64,000 bases of DNA from Bacteroidales bacterium UBA6828 (GTDB taxonomy: Bacteria > Bacteroidota > Bacteroidia > Bacteroidales > Paludibacteraceae). Numbering within the stretch: position 1 is the first letter of the stretch; each line of letters starts with the position of its first letter. The position numbers and the translations under genes were made by a program. Below the pieces are notes generated by a model. The model did not search any database. It saw nothing but the letters and a program-made list of their open reading frames with translations, and was not told the origin of the DNA. Positions 42,991 through 51,653 of this stretch are shown piece after piece. The DNA lies in contig DKEG01000046.1 in assembly GCA_002452095.1 (NCBI GenBank), forward strand, positions 21,292 to 85,291, in the 5' to 3' direction.

Positions 42991-44793
42991 ATGCTTAGTG
43001 TAGAACACTTATCCATAGAATTTTCTTCCCACCCCGTTTTGGAGGACATATCTTTCATGATTAACAAGAAAGATAGGATTGCCCTTGTGGGCAAGAACGG
43101 TGCGGGTAAGAGTACGCTCTTGCGCCTTGTGGCAGGCGAGTATCAGCCTACCTCGGGGCGTATCTCGCGCGATTCGGATATGACTATCGGTTATCTCCCA
43201 CAGGTGATGATGCACATCGATGGCAAAACGCTCCGCGAGGACGTGATGAGCGTGTTTGATGGTGAGCCCGACGAGGAGAAAGCCCGCCGTATCGCCGAGA
43301 TGGACAGAACCATCATCGGTCTCGGGTTTGAGCGGAAGGACTTCGACCGTCCTTGCTCCGAATTCTCCGGCGGGTGGCGTATGCGTATCGAGTTGGCAAA
43401 GATTCTGCTCCGTCATCCCGACCTGCTTCTTCTTGACGAGCCGACCAACCACTTGGATATAGAGTCTATACAATGGCTCGAAGACTTTCTCAAATCTTCG
43501 CAAAGTGCCATTCTGCTGGTCAGCCACGATAAAAAGTTTATTGACAATGTAACGAACCGCACTATTGAGATTACCCTCGGGCGGATCTACGACTACAATG
43601 TCAATTACTCCCGTTTCCTCGAACTGCGCAAGGAGCGCCACGAGCAGCAGGTGCGCGCCTACCTCAACCAGCAAAAGATGATTCAGGAGACCGAGGACTT
43701 TATCGAGCGTTTCCGCTACAAAGCGACCAAGGCGGTGCAGGTGCAGTCGCGTATCAAGCAATTGGAGAAACTGGAGCGTCTGGAGGTGGATTTGGAAGAT
43801 ACATCGCGTCTCAGTCTCCGTTTCCCGCCTGCTCCCCGAAGCGGTGATTTCCCGCTGATTGTGGAGGACTTGCGCAAAGATTTCGGTGACCATACCGTCT
43901 TCTCCGATGTTACGTTTACCATCCGCCGCGGCGAGAAAGTGGCGTTTGTCGGCAAGAACGGCGAGGGTAAATCGACCCTGGTCAAATGTATTATGGGGCA
44001 ACTCGACTATATGGGTACGCTCAAGATCGGGCATAATGTCAAGATCGGCTATTTTGCACAGAACCAAGCGGCTTTATTAGATGGCGAACTGACGGTTTTT
44101 GATACCATAGACCGTGTGGCGGTGGGCGATATCCGCACCAAGATACGCGATATTCTCGGCGCATTTATGTTCGGCGGCGAGGCATCGGAAAAGAAAGTGA
44201 AAGTGCTTTCCGGCGGCGAACGAAGCCGTTTGGCGATGATCCGTTTGTTGTTGGAGCCGTGCAACCTGCTCATTCTTGACGAGCCGACCAACCATCTCGA
44301 TATGCAGTCAAAAGATGTCCTGAAAGCCGCCTTGCAGGATTTCAACGGCACCGTTATCTGCGTCAGCCACGACCGTGATTTTCTTGACGGGTTAGTCAGC
44401 AAAGTCTATGAGTTCGGCGGCGGGAAAGTACGTGAACACCTCGGGGGCATCTACGATTTTCTGCAATCAAAAAAGATTGACAGTTTGCAGGAATTAGAGA
44501 AGAAAAATCCGGCAGCGAAGCAGCCTGACAGCGACAGCACAGCCTCCAGCAGTCCCAAAGGAGGACAAGCCGATTATGCGGCACAGAAAGCCGAAGCCGC
44601 AGCCCGCAGGAAAAAAGAGAAACAGATTGCGGAAACCGAGGCGTATATTGCCAAGTTGGAAATAGAGCAGCAGCAGTTGGAAACACTGATGTCCGACCCC
44701 GCGCAGCAGACGCAGGAGAATTTCCAACGCTACGAGCACATTAAGCGCGAGATCGAACAGAAGATGTACGAGTGGGAAATACTGAGCGAGTAA
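42991..44793 (+). CDS. ABC-F family ATPase
   Basis: About 600 residues with two ABC ATPase modules and no membrane segment. Walker A motifs are GKNGAGKSTLLRL and GKNGEGKSTLVKC, signatures are SGGWRMRIELAK and LSGGERSRLAMIRLL, and both sites have LLDEPTNHLD-type Walker B. The arm linker lies between about residues 225 and 300. A C-terminal coiled coil (about 535-600, KEKQIAETEAYIAKLEIEQQ) resembles Uup. ABC-F proteins act on ribosomes; Uup-like members are also linked to DNA branch stability. Start chosen at ATG 42991 (MLSVEHLS). Confidence 0.92.
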   Translation: MLSVEHLSIEFSSHPVLEDISFMINKKDRIALVGKNGAGKSTLLRLVAGEYQPTSGRISRDSDMTIGYLPQVMMHIDGKTLREDVMSVFDGEPDEEKARRIAEMDRTIIGLGFERKDFDRPCSEFSGGWRMRIELAKILLRHPDLLLLDEPTNHLDIESIQWLEDFLKSSQSAILLVSHDKKFIDNVTNRTIEITLGRIYDYNVNYSRFLELRKERHEQQVRAYLNQQKMIQETEDFIERFRYKATKAVQVQSRIKQLEKLERLEVDLEDTSRLSLRFPPAPRSGDFPLIVEDLRKDFGDHTVFSDVTFTIRRGEKVAFVGKNGEGKSTLVKCIMGQLDYMGTLKIGHNVKIGYFAQNQAALLDGELTVFDTIDRVAVGDIRTKIRDILGAFMFGGEASEKKVKVLSGGERSRLAMIRLLLEPCNLLILDEPTNHLDMQSKDVLKAALQDFNGTVICVSHDRDFLDGLVSKVYEFGGGKVREHLGGIYDFLQSKKIDSLQELEKKNPAAKQPDSDSTASSSPKGGQADYAAQKAEAAARRKKEKQIAETEAYIAKLEIEQQQLETLMSDPAQQTQENFQRYEHIKREIEQKMYEWEILSE

Positions 44794-44870
44794 TTGGGTA
44801 ATTATAAATTATGAATGAAGAATTAGGAATTATATGCATAATTCAATAATTCGTAATTCATAATTAGAAA

Positions 44871-44945
44871 CACGGGGGGATGTCAGGTGGATGACGGGTG
44901 GATAGACTACTTTTTTCCTTTCTATCCTAAGCCTATCCTATAACA
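44871..44945. repeat. Two 11-bp arrays in one gap
   Basis: CACGGGGGGAT, GTCAGGTGGAT and GACGGGTGGAT (44871-44903) are followed 20 bp later by ATCCTAAGCCT and ATCCTATAACA (44924-44945). The first belongs to the GGAT form also at 8161 and 35371, the second to the ATCC form at 28699, so both orientations meet here. An AT-rich palindrome (ATTATGAAT...ATTCATAAT) lies just before them. Confidence 0.85.
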
Positions 44946-45032
44946 AAACGAGCAAAAGAATTAATGGTTAATTGATGGATAATTATATGTTCAATTAACG
45001 ATTAATTATACGATAAATACCGTTTCATAACC

Positions 45033-46229
45033 ATGGACGAGATAATCGAATACATCAAGTCGTTTCTCCTCTACGGAGACACCACGATGACGCAGCACAT
45101 CGGCTATACCGCCGACGAGTCGCTTTGGTCGCGCTACAAAGTGGTTATCGTGCCTGGCGGACACCTCGGCTCCGACCTTGTCCTGCCCGATATGGAACAC
45201 CCCGTAGTAGAGCAAACGGGCAAGACGTTTGTTGTCCGCACCGACCTCATCTACAACACGTTTTTCTTTATCTCCCGTGCGGAGGAACTGCTCAATCCGC
45301 AGCGCGACGAGCACGGACGTTTTGCCGCCCGTTTCTCGGTTCTCGGGCAGGGCAACAACCTTGAGATTCCTATAGTGGACGAGTATGCGCGTATCCTGAT
45401 GAAACTGCTTGATATGGATATGCCGCACCCGTGCTACTCGCATATCTACCTGACCCACGACATCGATATTCTCGACTACTATCGCCATCTGCGCGGAGCA
45501 TTGGGCGGTATCCGTCGCGGACACTGGCGCGATGTGTTGTCCTCGTGGCAGGACATTCACCACGACCCAGCCTATACATTTCCGTGGCTCATAGAGCAGG
45601 ACGCTAAAGTGCCGACTGCCGATGTAATTTATTTTGTAAAGCACACAGGAGGCAAAGGCTTCGACTATCCGCAGTATGACACTAACGGACACGATTTCAA
45701 CCGGTTAGCCAACCGTCTCAGCCGCTCCGGTGCACGTTTGGGACTTCATTCGAGTTACTACGGTTTGCCCGCAGGGGGCAAACAGGCGGACTTTTTCCGT
45801 ACCATTCTCGCCCCTGCCTGCCCGCTCCACCGCAGCCATTATCTGCGTTGCTCTATCGACAATATGCAACGCCTCGCCGACCTCGGTTACACCGACGACT
45901 TCACTATGGCGTTCCCCGACCGGGCGGGTTTCCGTCTCCAGACCACCCGTCCCGTGCGGTGGATTAACCCCAAGACGCTAACACTCACCCCGCTCACACT
46001 CCACCCGCTCACACTGATGGACTGTACGTTGAGCAACGGCAACTATATGAACCTCTCTGAAGACGAAGCCTACTTCTTCTCCGAACAACTCCTCGACCGT
46101 GTCCGCCAGCACTCCGGCGAAGTAACGCTCCTCTGGCACAACAGCATTTTCAATTCCGCAACTTATCATATTTCACTATATCAAAAACTTCTGAAAGGTC
46201 TGCGCCATTATACCAACCACCCGCAATGA
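45033..46229 (+). CDS. Polysaccharide deacetylase-like protein (DUF7033-type N-terminus)
   Basis: A 398-residue protein that resembles Bacteroidetes polysaccharide deacetylase-like proteins with an N-terminal DUF7033-type region. The likely metal site region is IYLTHDIDILDYY at about residue 144, in the position of the NodB TxDD motif, and LGLHSSYYG at about residue 240 corresponds to the HxSxH region, though only one His of that pair is evident. No signal peptide is seen, so action on a cytoplasmic or membrane-associated lipid-linked intermediate is possible. The last codons overlap wecB by 4 nt, placing it in the second glycan operon. Confidence 0.75.
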   Translation: MDEIIEYIKSFLLYGDTTMTQHIGYTADESLWSRYKVVIVPGGHLGSDLVLPDMEHPVVEQTGKTFVVRTDLIYNTFFFISRAEELLNPQRDEHGRFAARFSVLGQGNNLEIPIVDEYARILMKLLDMDMPHPCYSHIYLTHDIDILDYYRHLRGALGGIRRGHWRDVLSSWQDIHHDPAYTFPWLIEQDAKVPTADVIYFVKHTGGKGFDYPQYDTNGHDFNRLANRLSRSGARLGLHSSYYGLPAGGKQADFFRTILAPACPLHRSHYLRCSIDNMQRLADLGYTDDFTMAFPDRAGFRLQTTRPVRWINPKTLTLTPLTLHPLTLMDCTLSNGNYMNLSEDEAYFFSEQLLDRVRQHSGEVTLLWHNSIFNSATYHISLYQKLLKGLRHYTNHPQ

Positions 46230-47296
46230 GACTCATTACCATCATAGGTGCCCGCCCGCAATTTGTGAAAGCCGCAATGGTCAGCCATGCGATACAAGTT
46301 CACAATGCACACTCTTCTTTACAAATAGAAGAGCGCATTTTGCATACGGGTCAGCACTATGATTACAATATGAGTCGTATATTCTTCGACGAATTGCATA
46401 TTCCCGCCCCCGTATGGCACTTGGGGTGTGGCAATAATGTAGAGGAAATGAAACAGGCGATTGTGCCGATTATTCGGGGAAATGCCGACTATATTCTTGT
46501 ATATGGCGATACCAATTCCACTTTGGCAGGAGCGTTGGCAGCGGAAGTATGTCGTATTCCTCTTATCCATATAGAAGCAGGATTGCGCAGCCACAATAGG
46601 CTAATGGTGGAAGAATACAACCGCATTGAAACCGACAAACGCTCACAAATACTCTTTTGCCCGACCCATACGGCGGTAGCAAACCTGCACACGGAGGGTA
46701 TTACGCAAAACATCTATCAGGTGGGCGATGTGATGTATGATGCGGCACTTACTTTCGGAGACATAGCCGATTACCAATCGCATATATTGTCAGATTTGGC
46801 ATTGGCGGACAAACAATATCTGTTAGCCACGGTGCATCGGGCAGAAAATACTGACTCGGCATCCACCATGTTGGCTATATTCCGCGCCTTGGAACAACTT
46901 CCTATGCCCGTTGTTTTGCCATTACACCCGCGCACAAAACACGTGTTAGAATCAGATGCAGCCCTATCCGCTTTTGTAGATGGTGCAAAGAATATACATA
47001 TCATAGAACCTGTTAGTTACATCAATATGGTGATGTTGGAGAAGCATGCTTTCCGTATTCTGACAGACTCTGGCGGGGTACAGAAAGAAGCCTGTTTCCA
47101 TCATGTGCCGTGTATCACACTCCGCAACGAAACTGAATGGGTTGAAACCCTGCAAGCGCATTGGAATATCCTTGCCGGTACTACCACACAAGGTATTTTG
47201 GATGCATACAAAACCTCTCTTACGCTTACCCGGACTCCTATTACCGAATACGGTAACGGACATTCCGCCGAAACCATCATTGATATATTATGCTGA
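46226..47296 (+). CDS. wecB: UDP-N-acetylglucosamine 2-epimerase (non-hydrolysing)
   Basis: A 356-residue WecB family enzyme converting UDP-GlcNAc to UDP-ManNAc. Key blocks are IGARPQFVKAAMVSHAI at the N-terminus, HTGQHYDYNMSRIFFDEL, VYGDTNSTLAGALAA, HIEAGLRSHNRLMVEEYNR and LTDSGGVQKEACFHHVPCIT. Together with the nucleotide-sugar dehydrogenase at 58221, UDP-ManNAcA synthesis is conceivable, though that dehydrogenase resembles the GDP-mannose branch. It overlaps the genes on both sides (4 and 7 nt), showing a tightly coupled operon. Confidence 0.94.
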   Translation: MRLITIIGARPQFVKAAMVSHAIQVHNAHSSLQIEERILHTGQHYDYNMSRIFFDELHIPAPVWHLGCGNNVEEMKQAIVPIIRGNADYILVYGDTNSTLAGALAAEVCRIPLIHIEAGLRSHNRLMVEEYNRIETDKRSQILFCPTHTAVANLHTEGITQNIYQVGDVMYDAALTFGDIADYQSHILSDLALADKQYLLATVHRAENTDSASTMLAIFRALEQLPMPVVLPLHPRTKHVLESDAALSAFVDGAKNIHIIEPVSYINMVMLEKHAFRILTDSGGVQKEACFHHVPCITLRNETEWVETLQAHWNILAGTTTQGILDAYKTSLTLTRTPITEYGNGHSAETIIDILC

Positions 47297-49098
47297 AGCG
47301 AATACTGATTATATCCGATGGTTTTACACCGCCCCTGTACGGAGTACGTATGACCCAACTTTGCAAGTATCTTCACCTTGGAGGTTGGGACATCACACTT
47401 GTTACAGAGCAGATTGCAGGAGATAACTACATCGTACCACATTGCCGTTTCTTGGCAATGCCTTATTATTCAAAATCGCCTGTTTTGCATAAAATACAAT
47501 GGCTGTCCGATAAACTATTCAGCAAAAAAGAGCGTTGTTTGTATCGGTTTGTCAAGCAAAATATCCGATTGGAAGACTTCTCGCTGATTTTATGCAGCAC
47601 GTTCAACCTATTTCCGCTCCCTACCGCATACAGATTAGCCCACGAAGCCCATATTCCTCTCATTGCTGACCTGCGAGACATCACGGAACAATGGAATGCT
47701 GACAGTTATTTGGCTTCAAACATACATTTACCTCATAAACTAAAACGTTGGTTGGTCAACACCTACGAACACAAATGCATCCGCCAACGCAATACTATTT
47801 TGCGCACTGCTGATGCAATTACCACTATATCTCCTTGGCATCAACGGCTTCTGCAATCTATCAACCCCAATACACACCTTATATATAATGGATTTGACCC
47901 GGAAATATATACCACAACATCTGTCAGAACATCACAATGTATCATTAGTTATATTGGGCGCTTGTACGATTTCCACTCCCGCAATCCGCAATTGTTCTTG
48001 GAAGCCGTCAAAGAATTGCACACAGAGAGACAAATCAATTCTTCATTTCTGCATATAGAATTTCATATAGAACCCGATATGGTCATCGCTTTACAAGAAC
48101 GGGTTGATCAACTCGGCTTGCAAGACTATTTCCATATTAGCGATTATATCCGGCGTAAAGACGCATTGTCCTTATTACAGCACTCAGCCATAAGTCTGCT
48201 GTTTGTCGCAGCCCCGTCCCACAATGCCCCGCAAGGAGTAATGACCACCAAGTTTTTTGAGGCACTCGGGTGCGGAAAACCGGTTCTGTGTGTGCCGTCC
48301 GACGAAGGCTGTTTGGCACAGACTATCCATGAAACGAATGCGGGTATTGCCACATCGGACATAGGGGAAATCAAAGCGTTTATCTTGGACAAATACCACG
48401 AATGGCAACAGAACGGCTATACGCATCAACCCGTTATCAACAAGGAACAATTCTCCCGCCGACATCAGGCAGAGCAGTTTGAGCAGTTGTTTTTATCCCT
48501 GACAGAAGAACATCCCCGCCCATTGCTGACGGACATCTGTTGGACACTATACCGCTCCAATACCACCTTGGATTTCCTGGACAGTATCATTGCAGCACCA
48601 CGCTACAGACGTATGCGACGTTTCTTTACCACCCGCTTCGGGAAATACAGCAATCTGTTGTTTCTCAAAGTATTCCGTATTGATATGCAACGTTCGTTGG
48701 CTCTGCGTTATATCCGTCATTGGGATAAAGATACCCTGTTGGACAAAGCACATACGTTCTGCAAGACCTATTTGGAGCCGCGAAAGAACGAGGAAGTATT
48801 CCGTATTCTGCAAGGACGGCGGATTATATTGGCTTCGGGAACTATGGATGTAATTGCCCAAGCCGTAGCCGAGCAACTCCACCCCACCGCAGTTCATTCA
48901 TCGCATATACTGAAACATCATCTGCTTGACACGTACCGCGATTTTGATATTGTCACGGACAATACTGCCGATCTGCCGCTTATCCGCAAAGCGCATTATG
49001 CCTATATTGTAGTGTATGACGACCTGCCCCGTTGGCAAAAACTGACAAAAGACCTGCAAAACACCGAATTTATCTATGCAGACGGAACCAAATATTAG
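47290..49098 (+). CDS. Glycosyltransferase fused to a C-terminal HAD-like domain
   Basis: A 602-residue two-domain protein. Residues 1-400 are a GT-B glycosyltransferase of GT4 type (LIISDGFTPPLYGVRMTQLC, IADLRDITEQWNADSY, TTKFFEALGCGKPVLCVPSD). Residues 412-602 look like a haloacid-dehalogenase fold: LLTDICWTLYRSNTTLDFLD as motif I, ILASGTMD as motif II and IVTDNTADLPLI as motif IV. The second Asp of motif I is Cys (DxC), so phosphatase activity is doubtful without testing. The following gene, overlapping by 23 nt, encodes a polytopic membrane protein, and HAD and UbiA-type proteins are often paired. Confidence 0.8.
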   Translation: MLKRILIISDGFTPPLYGVRMTQLCKYLHLGGWDITLVTEQIAGDNYIVPHCRFLAMPYYSKSPVLHKIQWLSDKLFSKKERCLYRFVKQNIRLEDFSLILCSTFNLFPLPTAYRLAHEAHIPLIADLRDITEQWNADSYLASNIHLPHKLKRWLVNTYEHKCIRQRNTILRTADAITTISPWHQRLLQSINPNTHLIYNGFDPEIYTTTSVRTSQCIISYIGRLYDFHSRNPQLFLEAVKELHTERQINSSFLHIEFHIEPDMVIALQERVDQLGLQDYFHISDYIRRKDALSLLQHSAISLLFVAAPSHNAPQGVMTTKFFEALGCGKPVLCVPSDEGCLAQTIHETNAGIATSDIGEIKAFILDKYHEWQQNGYTHQPVINKEQFSRRHQAEQFEQLFLSLTEEHPRPLLTDICWTLYRSNTTLDFLDSIIAAPRYRRMRRFFTTRFGKYSNLLFLKVFRIDMQRSLALRYIRHWDKDTLLDKAHTFCKTYLEPRKNEEVFRILQGRRIILASGTMDVIAQAVAEQLHPTAVHSSHILKHHLLDTYRDFDIVTDNTADLPLIRKAHYAYIVVYDDLPRWQKLTKDLQNTEFIYADGTKY

Positions 49099-49939
49099 AC
49101 CACGATTTGCAAGCACGCATATACCGCAACGGGTGTTTTATCTACCCTTTGCCTACTACTATCGTGTGCGTCTGGGTACACCTGCCAAACTGCTGTCGTG
49201 GGGACTGATTTACTTGTTCCCGACCGTATTTTATGCTTGTTTGGCAGCAGGCGGGGTGTCTCTTTCTTTCCTATACAATTATATCTTATTGCTGTTTGCG
49301 GTTTTTACTCTGTATGAGACCGGCTATATCTACAACGATACATTTGCCACACGCAAAGAAGCAGATCCTTCCATACGTCTGTATCCGTATAATCTGCAAT
49401 ACTTTTATGCCCACTATCGAACTATCATTGCAGTGCGCATAATGTTGGTTATCTGCGCATTGGTTATTCTGTTGTGTCTCCACCCTACTCCTCTATGGTG
49501 GCTTACCTGTTTTAGCGTATTGCTCATTGCGCCCATATTCTATACCTACAACCGGATACGCAACCGTTACAACGTGTTTCTCTATCCGCTGTTGGTTTTC
49601 TCACGCTATATACCTTTTGTAATCCCATATTTGAATAGCAACAACATACAATATATAGGCTGGCTGTTTCTCTCTTTCCCGTTGCTCAATGCTATAGAGC
49701 GTTTCTCTATGCCACGCTACCGATACCCGCTGATACGCTGTCTGATTCCGAATGAGGAAACCAAATCTCTGTTCCGTGCAGTTTATTATGTATTGGTGTG
49801 CCTAATAGCCACATCGGTACTGCTCGTTTCCCACTCATCGCTTTTTCCGTTGATACCTATATACATACTGGGCATATATCGCCTTCTACTCTATATACTT
49901 ACCCTTTTCTACACACCTAAGAATTACTTGAAAGGATGA
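49076..49939 (+). CDS. Polytopic membrane protein, possibly UbiA-like
   Basis: A 287-residue protein with eight or nine membrane segments. The segment ETGYIYNDTFATRKEADPSI has an Asn-Asp and a later Glu/Asp in a cytoplasmic loop, reminiscent of the NDxxD motif of UbiA prenyltransferases, but the spacing is altered and a second Asp-rich loop is not obvious, so the call is tentative. A UbiA-type protein next to a HAD domain would recall the enzymes that make decaprenyl-phosphoryl-ribose. It overlaps the previous gene by 23 nt and the next by 4 nt. Confidence 0.5.
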   Translation: MQTEPNIRPRFASTHIPQRVFYLPFAYYYRVRLGTPAKLLSWGLIYLFPTVFYACLAAGGVSLSFLYNYILLLFAVFTLYETGYIYNDTFATRKEADPSIRLYPYNLQYFYAHYRTIIAVRIMLVICALVILLCLHPTPLWWLTCFSVLLIAPIFYTYNRIRNRYNVFLYPLLVFSRYIPFVIPYLNSNNIQYIGWLFLSFPLLNAIERFSMPRYRYPLIRCLIPNEETKSLFRAVYYVLVCLIATSVLLVSHSSLFPLIPIYILGIYRLLLYILTLFYTPKNYLKG

Positions 49940-51639
49940 AAGGACTATCCAAATACAAGCAATCGGGTATCTGCATTTTGCTGTGGTTGATACTGCTGAT
50001 ACCCAATATATTCGCCCTGTTTACAGCCGAGGACTTGCACGTATCTTTTATCAGAACAGCAGGCTATCTGCTCATCACATTGGCTTGCCTGCTACTGCCC
50101 GCCTTTATATTCAAAGCCCGAACATATTTTCTTTTAGAGGGAGTAGTATGCCTGTTCTTTGCCCCGATAGAACTTGCAAGTCTTCATCTCAATCACCGCC
50201 CGACATCTGATCTGTTTCTGCAATCGGTATTCGCCACCAACCCACAGGAAGCCGCCGAGGTTGTTACGTCCGTATGGTGGCTATGTATTATCGTTCTTGC
50301 AATATGGGTAGCCTATTTTATCTTGGCAAGCCGTTTAGACAACATATATATATTTAGCCCCAAAGCAAATTATTGCGGTATAGGAGGAGTGCTACTGCTA
50401 TTAGTAGCCTTATATGGAACGATGTGGCTGCACGTAAAACACGTTGCTAAAGAATTACCGGCAAGAGAAGTATCCGCCCGTGCATGGCAAGCCACTATGG
50501 TCAAATGGGACAAGATCTATCCGTACAATATCTACCGCGCGTGCGGGTACCTCCTGCAAGAAAAACACAAAGCAAAGCAAATGCAGAAGGAAATAGCGCA
50601 TTTCTCATTTGGTATTCAGCCCAAAGACTCTATAGGGAATGAGTTGTATATCCTGTTTATAGGCGAATCCTCACGGTATGACCATTGGGGTATCAACGGG
50701 TATGAACGCAACACATCGCCACGGCTTTCTTCAATACCCAATATAGTGTCCTATTCCTCAGTTTATTCACAAGCCAACCTGACCATGCACTCGGTACCGC
50801 TGCTGCTTACCCGTGCCACGGCTACTACTGCTGATATTCAGAACAAAGAGAAAGGGCTGACCGATGCATTTGCCGAAGCGGGCTATACTACTGCCTTTAT
50901 CACACGGAACGAGACCACCAATTTTATCAACCGCACCATAGAAGATTGCGACTATCATTACGCTTTCTCACAACTTATGGATATTGATTTTGCCGACGAT
51001 TGCGACAGTTACGATATGGATATACTGACCAAAGTACGCGAAGCACGCACAGATACGGGACAGATGATGATTCTCCACTCTTTGGGCAGCCACTATAAAT
51101 ACAGTCTCCGCTACCCCATCAGCGAAAATGTATTTACTCCTTCTTTCGGGCGTACAGACAGTTACCGCTTGATGAACGAAGCGCACAAACCGCTTATTAT
51201 CAATGCTTATGACAATACCATTCACTATACCGACAAAGTACTCGGGGACTTGATTACATACGTTGATTCTCTACAGATACCGGCTGTGGTAGTCTATATA
51301 TCCGACCACGGCGAGAGTTTCTGGGACGACGAACACAAGTTCTCCATGCACGGCTCATACATTCCTGTGGAAGCAGAATACCACGTACCTTTCTTTGTGT
51401 GGTACTCCGAGACATACGCACAACGGCACCCAGACAAGGTACAGCAAATCATTGCCAACCGGCACAAACCAATCACATCACAAGTCGTATTCCATTCCCT
51501 ATTGGATATGGCAGATATCCGTACTATTGCGGACAGTACGTATAGTATCTGTTCTCCTTATCTACAATCACAAGATACCATCAGCGTCATCTCCGGTGGC
51601 GGACAACTGACCGATTTCATTATCTCCGAACATAACTAA
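49936..51639 (+). CDS. Phosphoethanolamine transferase-like sulfatase-fold protein
   Basis: A 567-residue inner-membrane enzyme. Five N-terminal membrane segments (to about residue 165) are followed by a periplasmic alkaline-phosphatase-fold domain. Metal and nucleophile motifs are visible: FIGESSRYDHWGINGYERNT, the likely nucleophile Thr283 in ANLTMHSVPLLLTR, LHSLGSHYKY and VVYISDHGESFWDD. This is the EptA/OpgE pattern, transferring phosphoethanolamine from phosphatidylethanolamine to a glycan or lipid A. Lying in a glycan operon it may decorate that glycan, and lipid A is the alternative target. The ATG overlaps the preceding stop. Confidence 0.88.
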   Translation: MKGLSKYKQSGICILLWLILLIPNIFALFTAEDLHVSFIRTAGYLLITLACLLLPAFIFKARTYFLLEGVVCLFFAPIELASLHLNHRPTSDLFLQSVFATNPQEAAEVVTSVWWLCIIVLAIWVAYFILASRLDNIYIFSPKANYCGIGGVLLLLVALYGTMWLHVKHVAKELPAREVSARAWQATMVKWDKIYPYNIYRACGYLLQEKHKAKQMQKEIAHFSFGIQPKDSIGNELYILFIGESSRYDHWGINGYERNTSPRLSSIPNIVSYSSVYSQANLTMHSVPLLLTRATATTADIQNKEKGLTDAFAEAGYTTAFITRNETTNFINRTIEDCDYHYAFSQLMDIDFADDCDSYDMDILTKVREARTDTGQMMILHSLGSHYKYSLRYPISENVFTPSFGRTDSYRLMNEAHKPLIINAYDNTIHYTDKVLGDLITYVDSLQIPAVVVYISDHGESFWDDEHKFSMHGSYIPVEAEYHVPFFVWYSETYAQRHPDKVQQIIANRHKPITSQVVFHSLLDMADIRTIADSTYSICSPYLQSQDTISVISGGGQLTDFIISEHN

Positions 51640-51653
51640 TCAACCAACACAAT

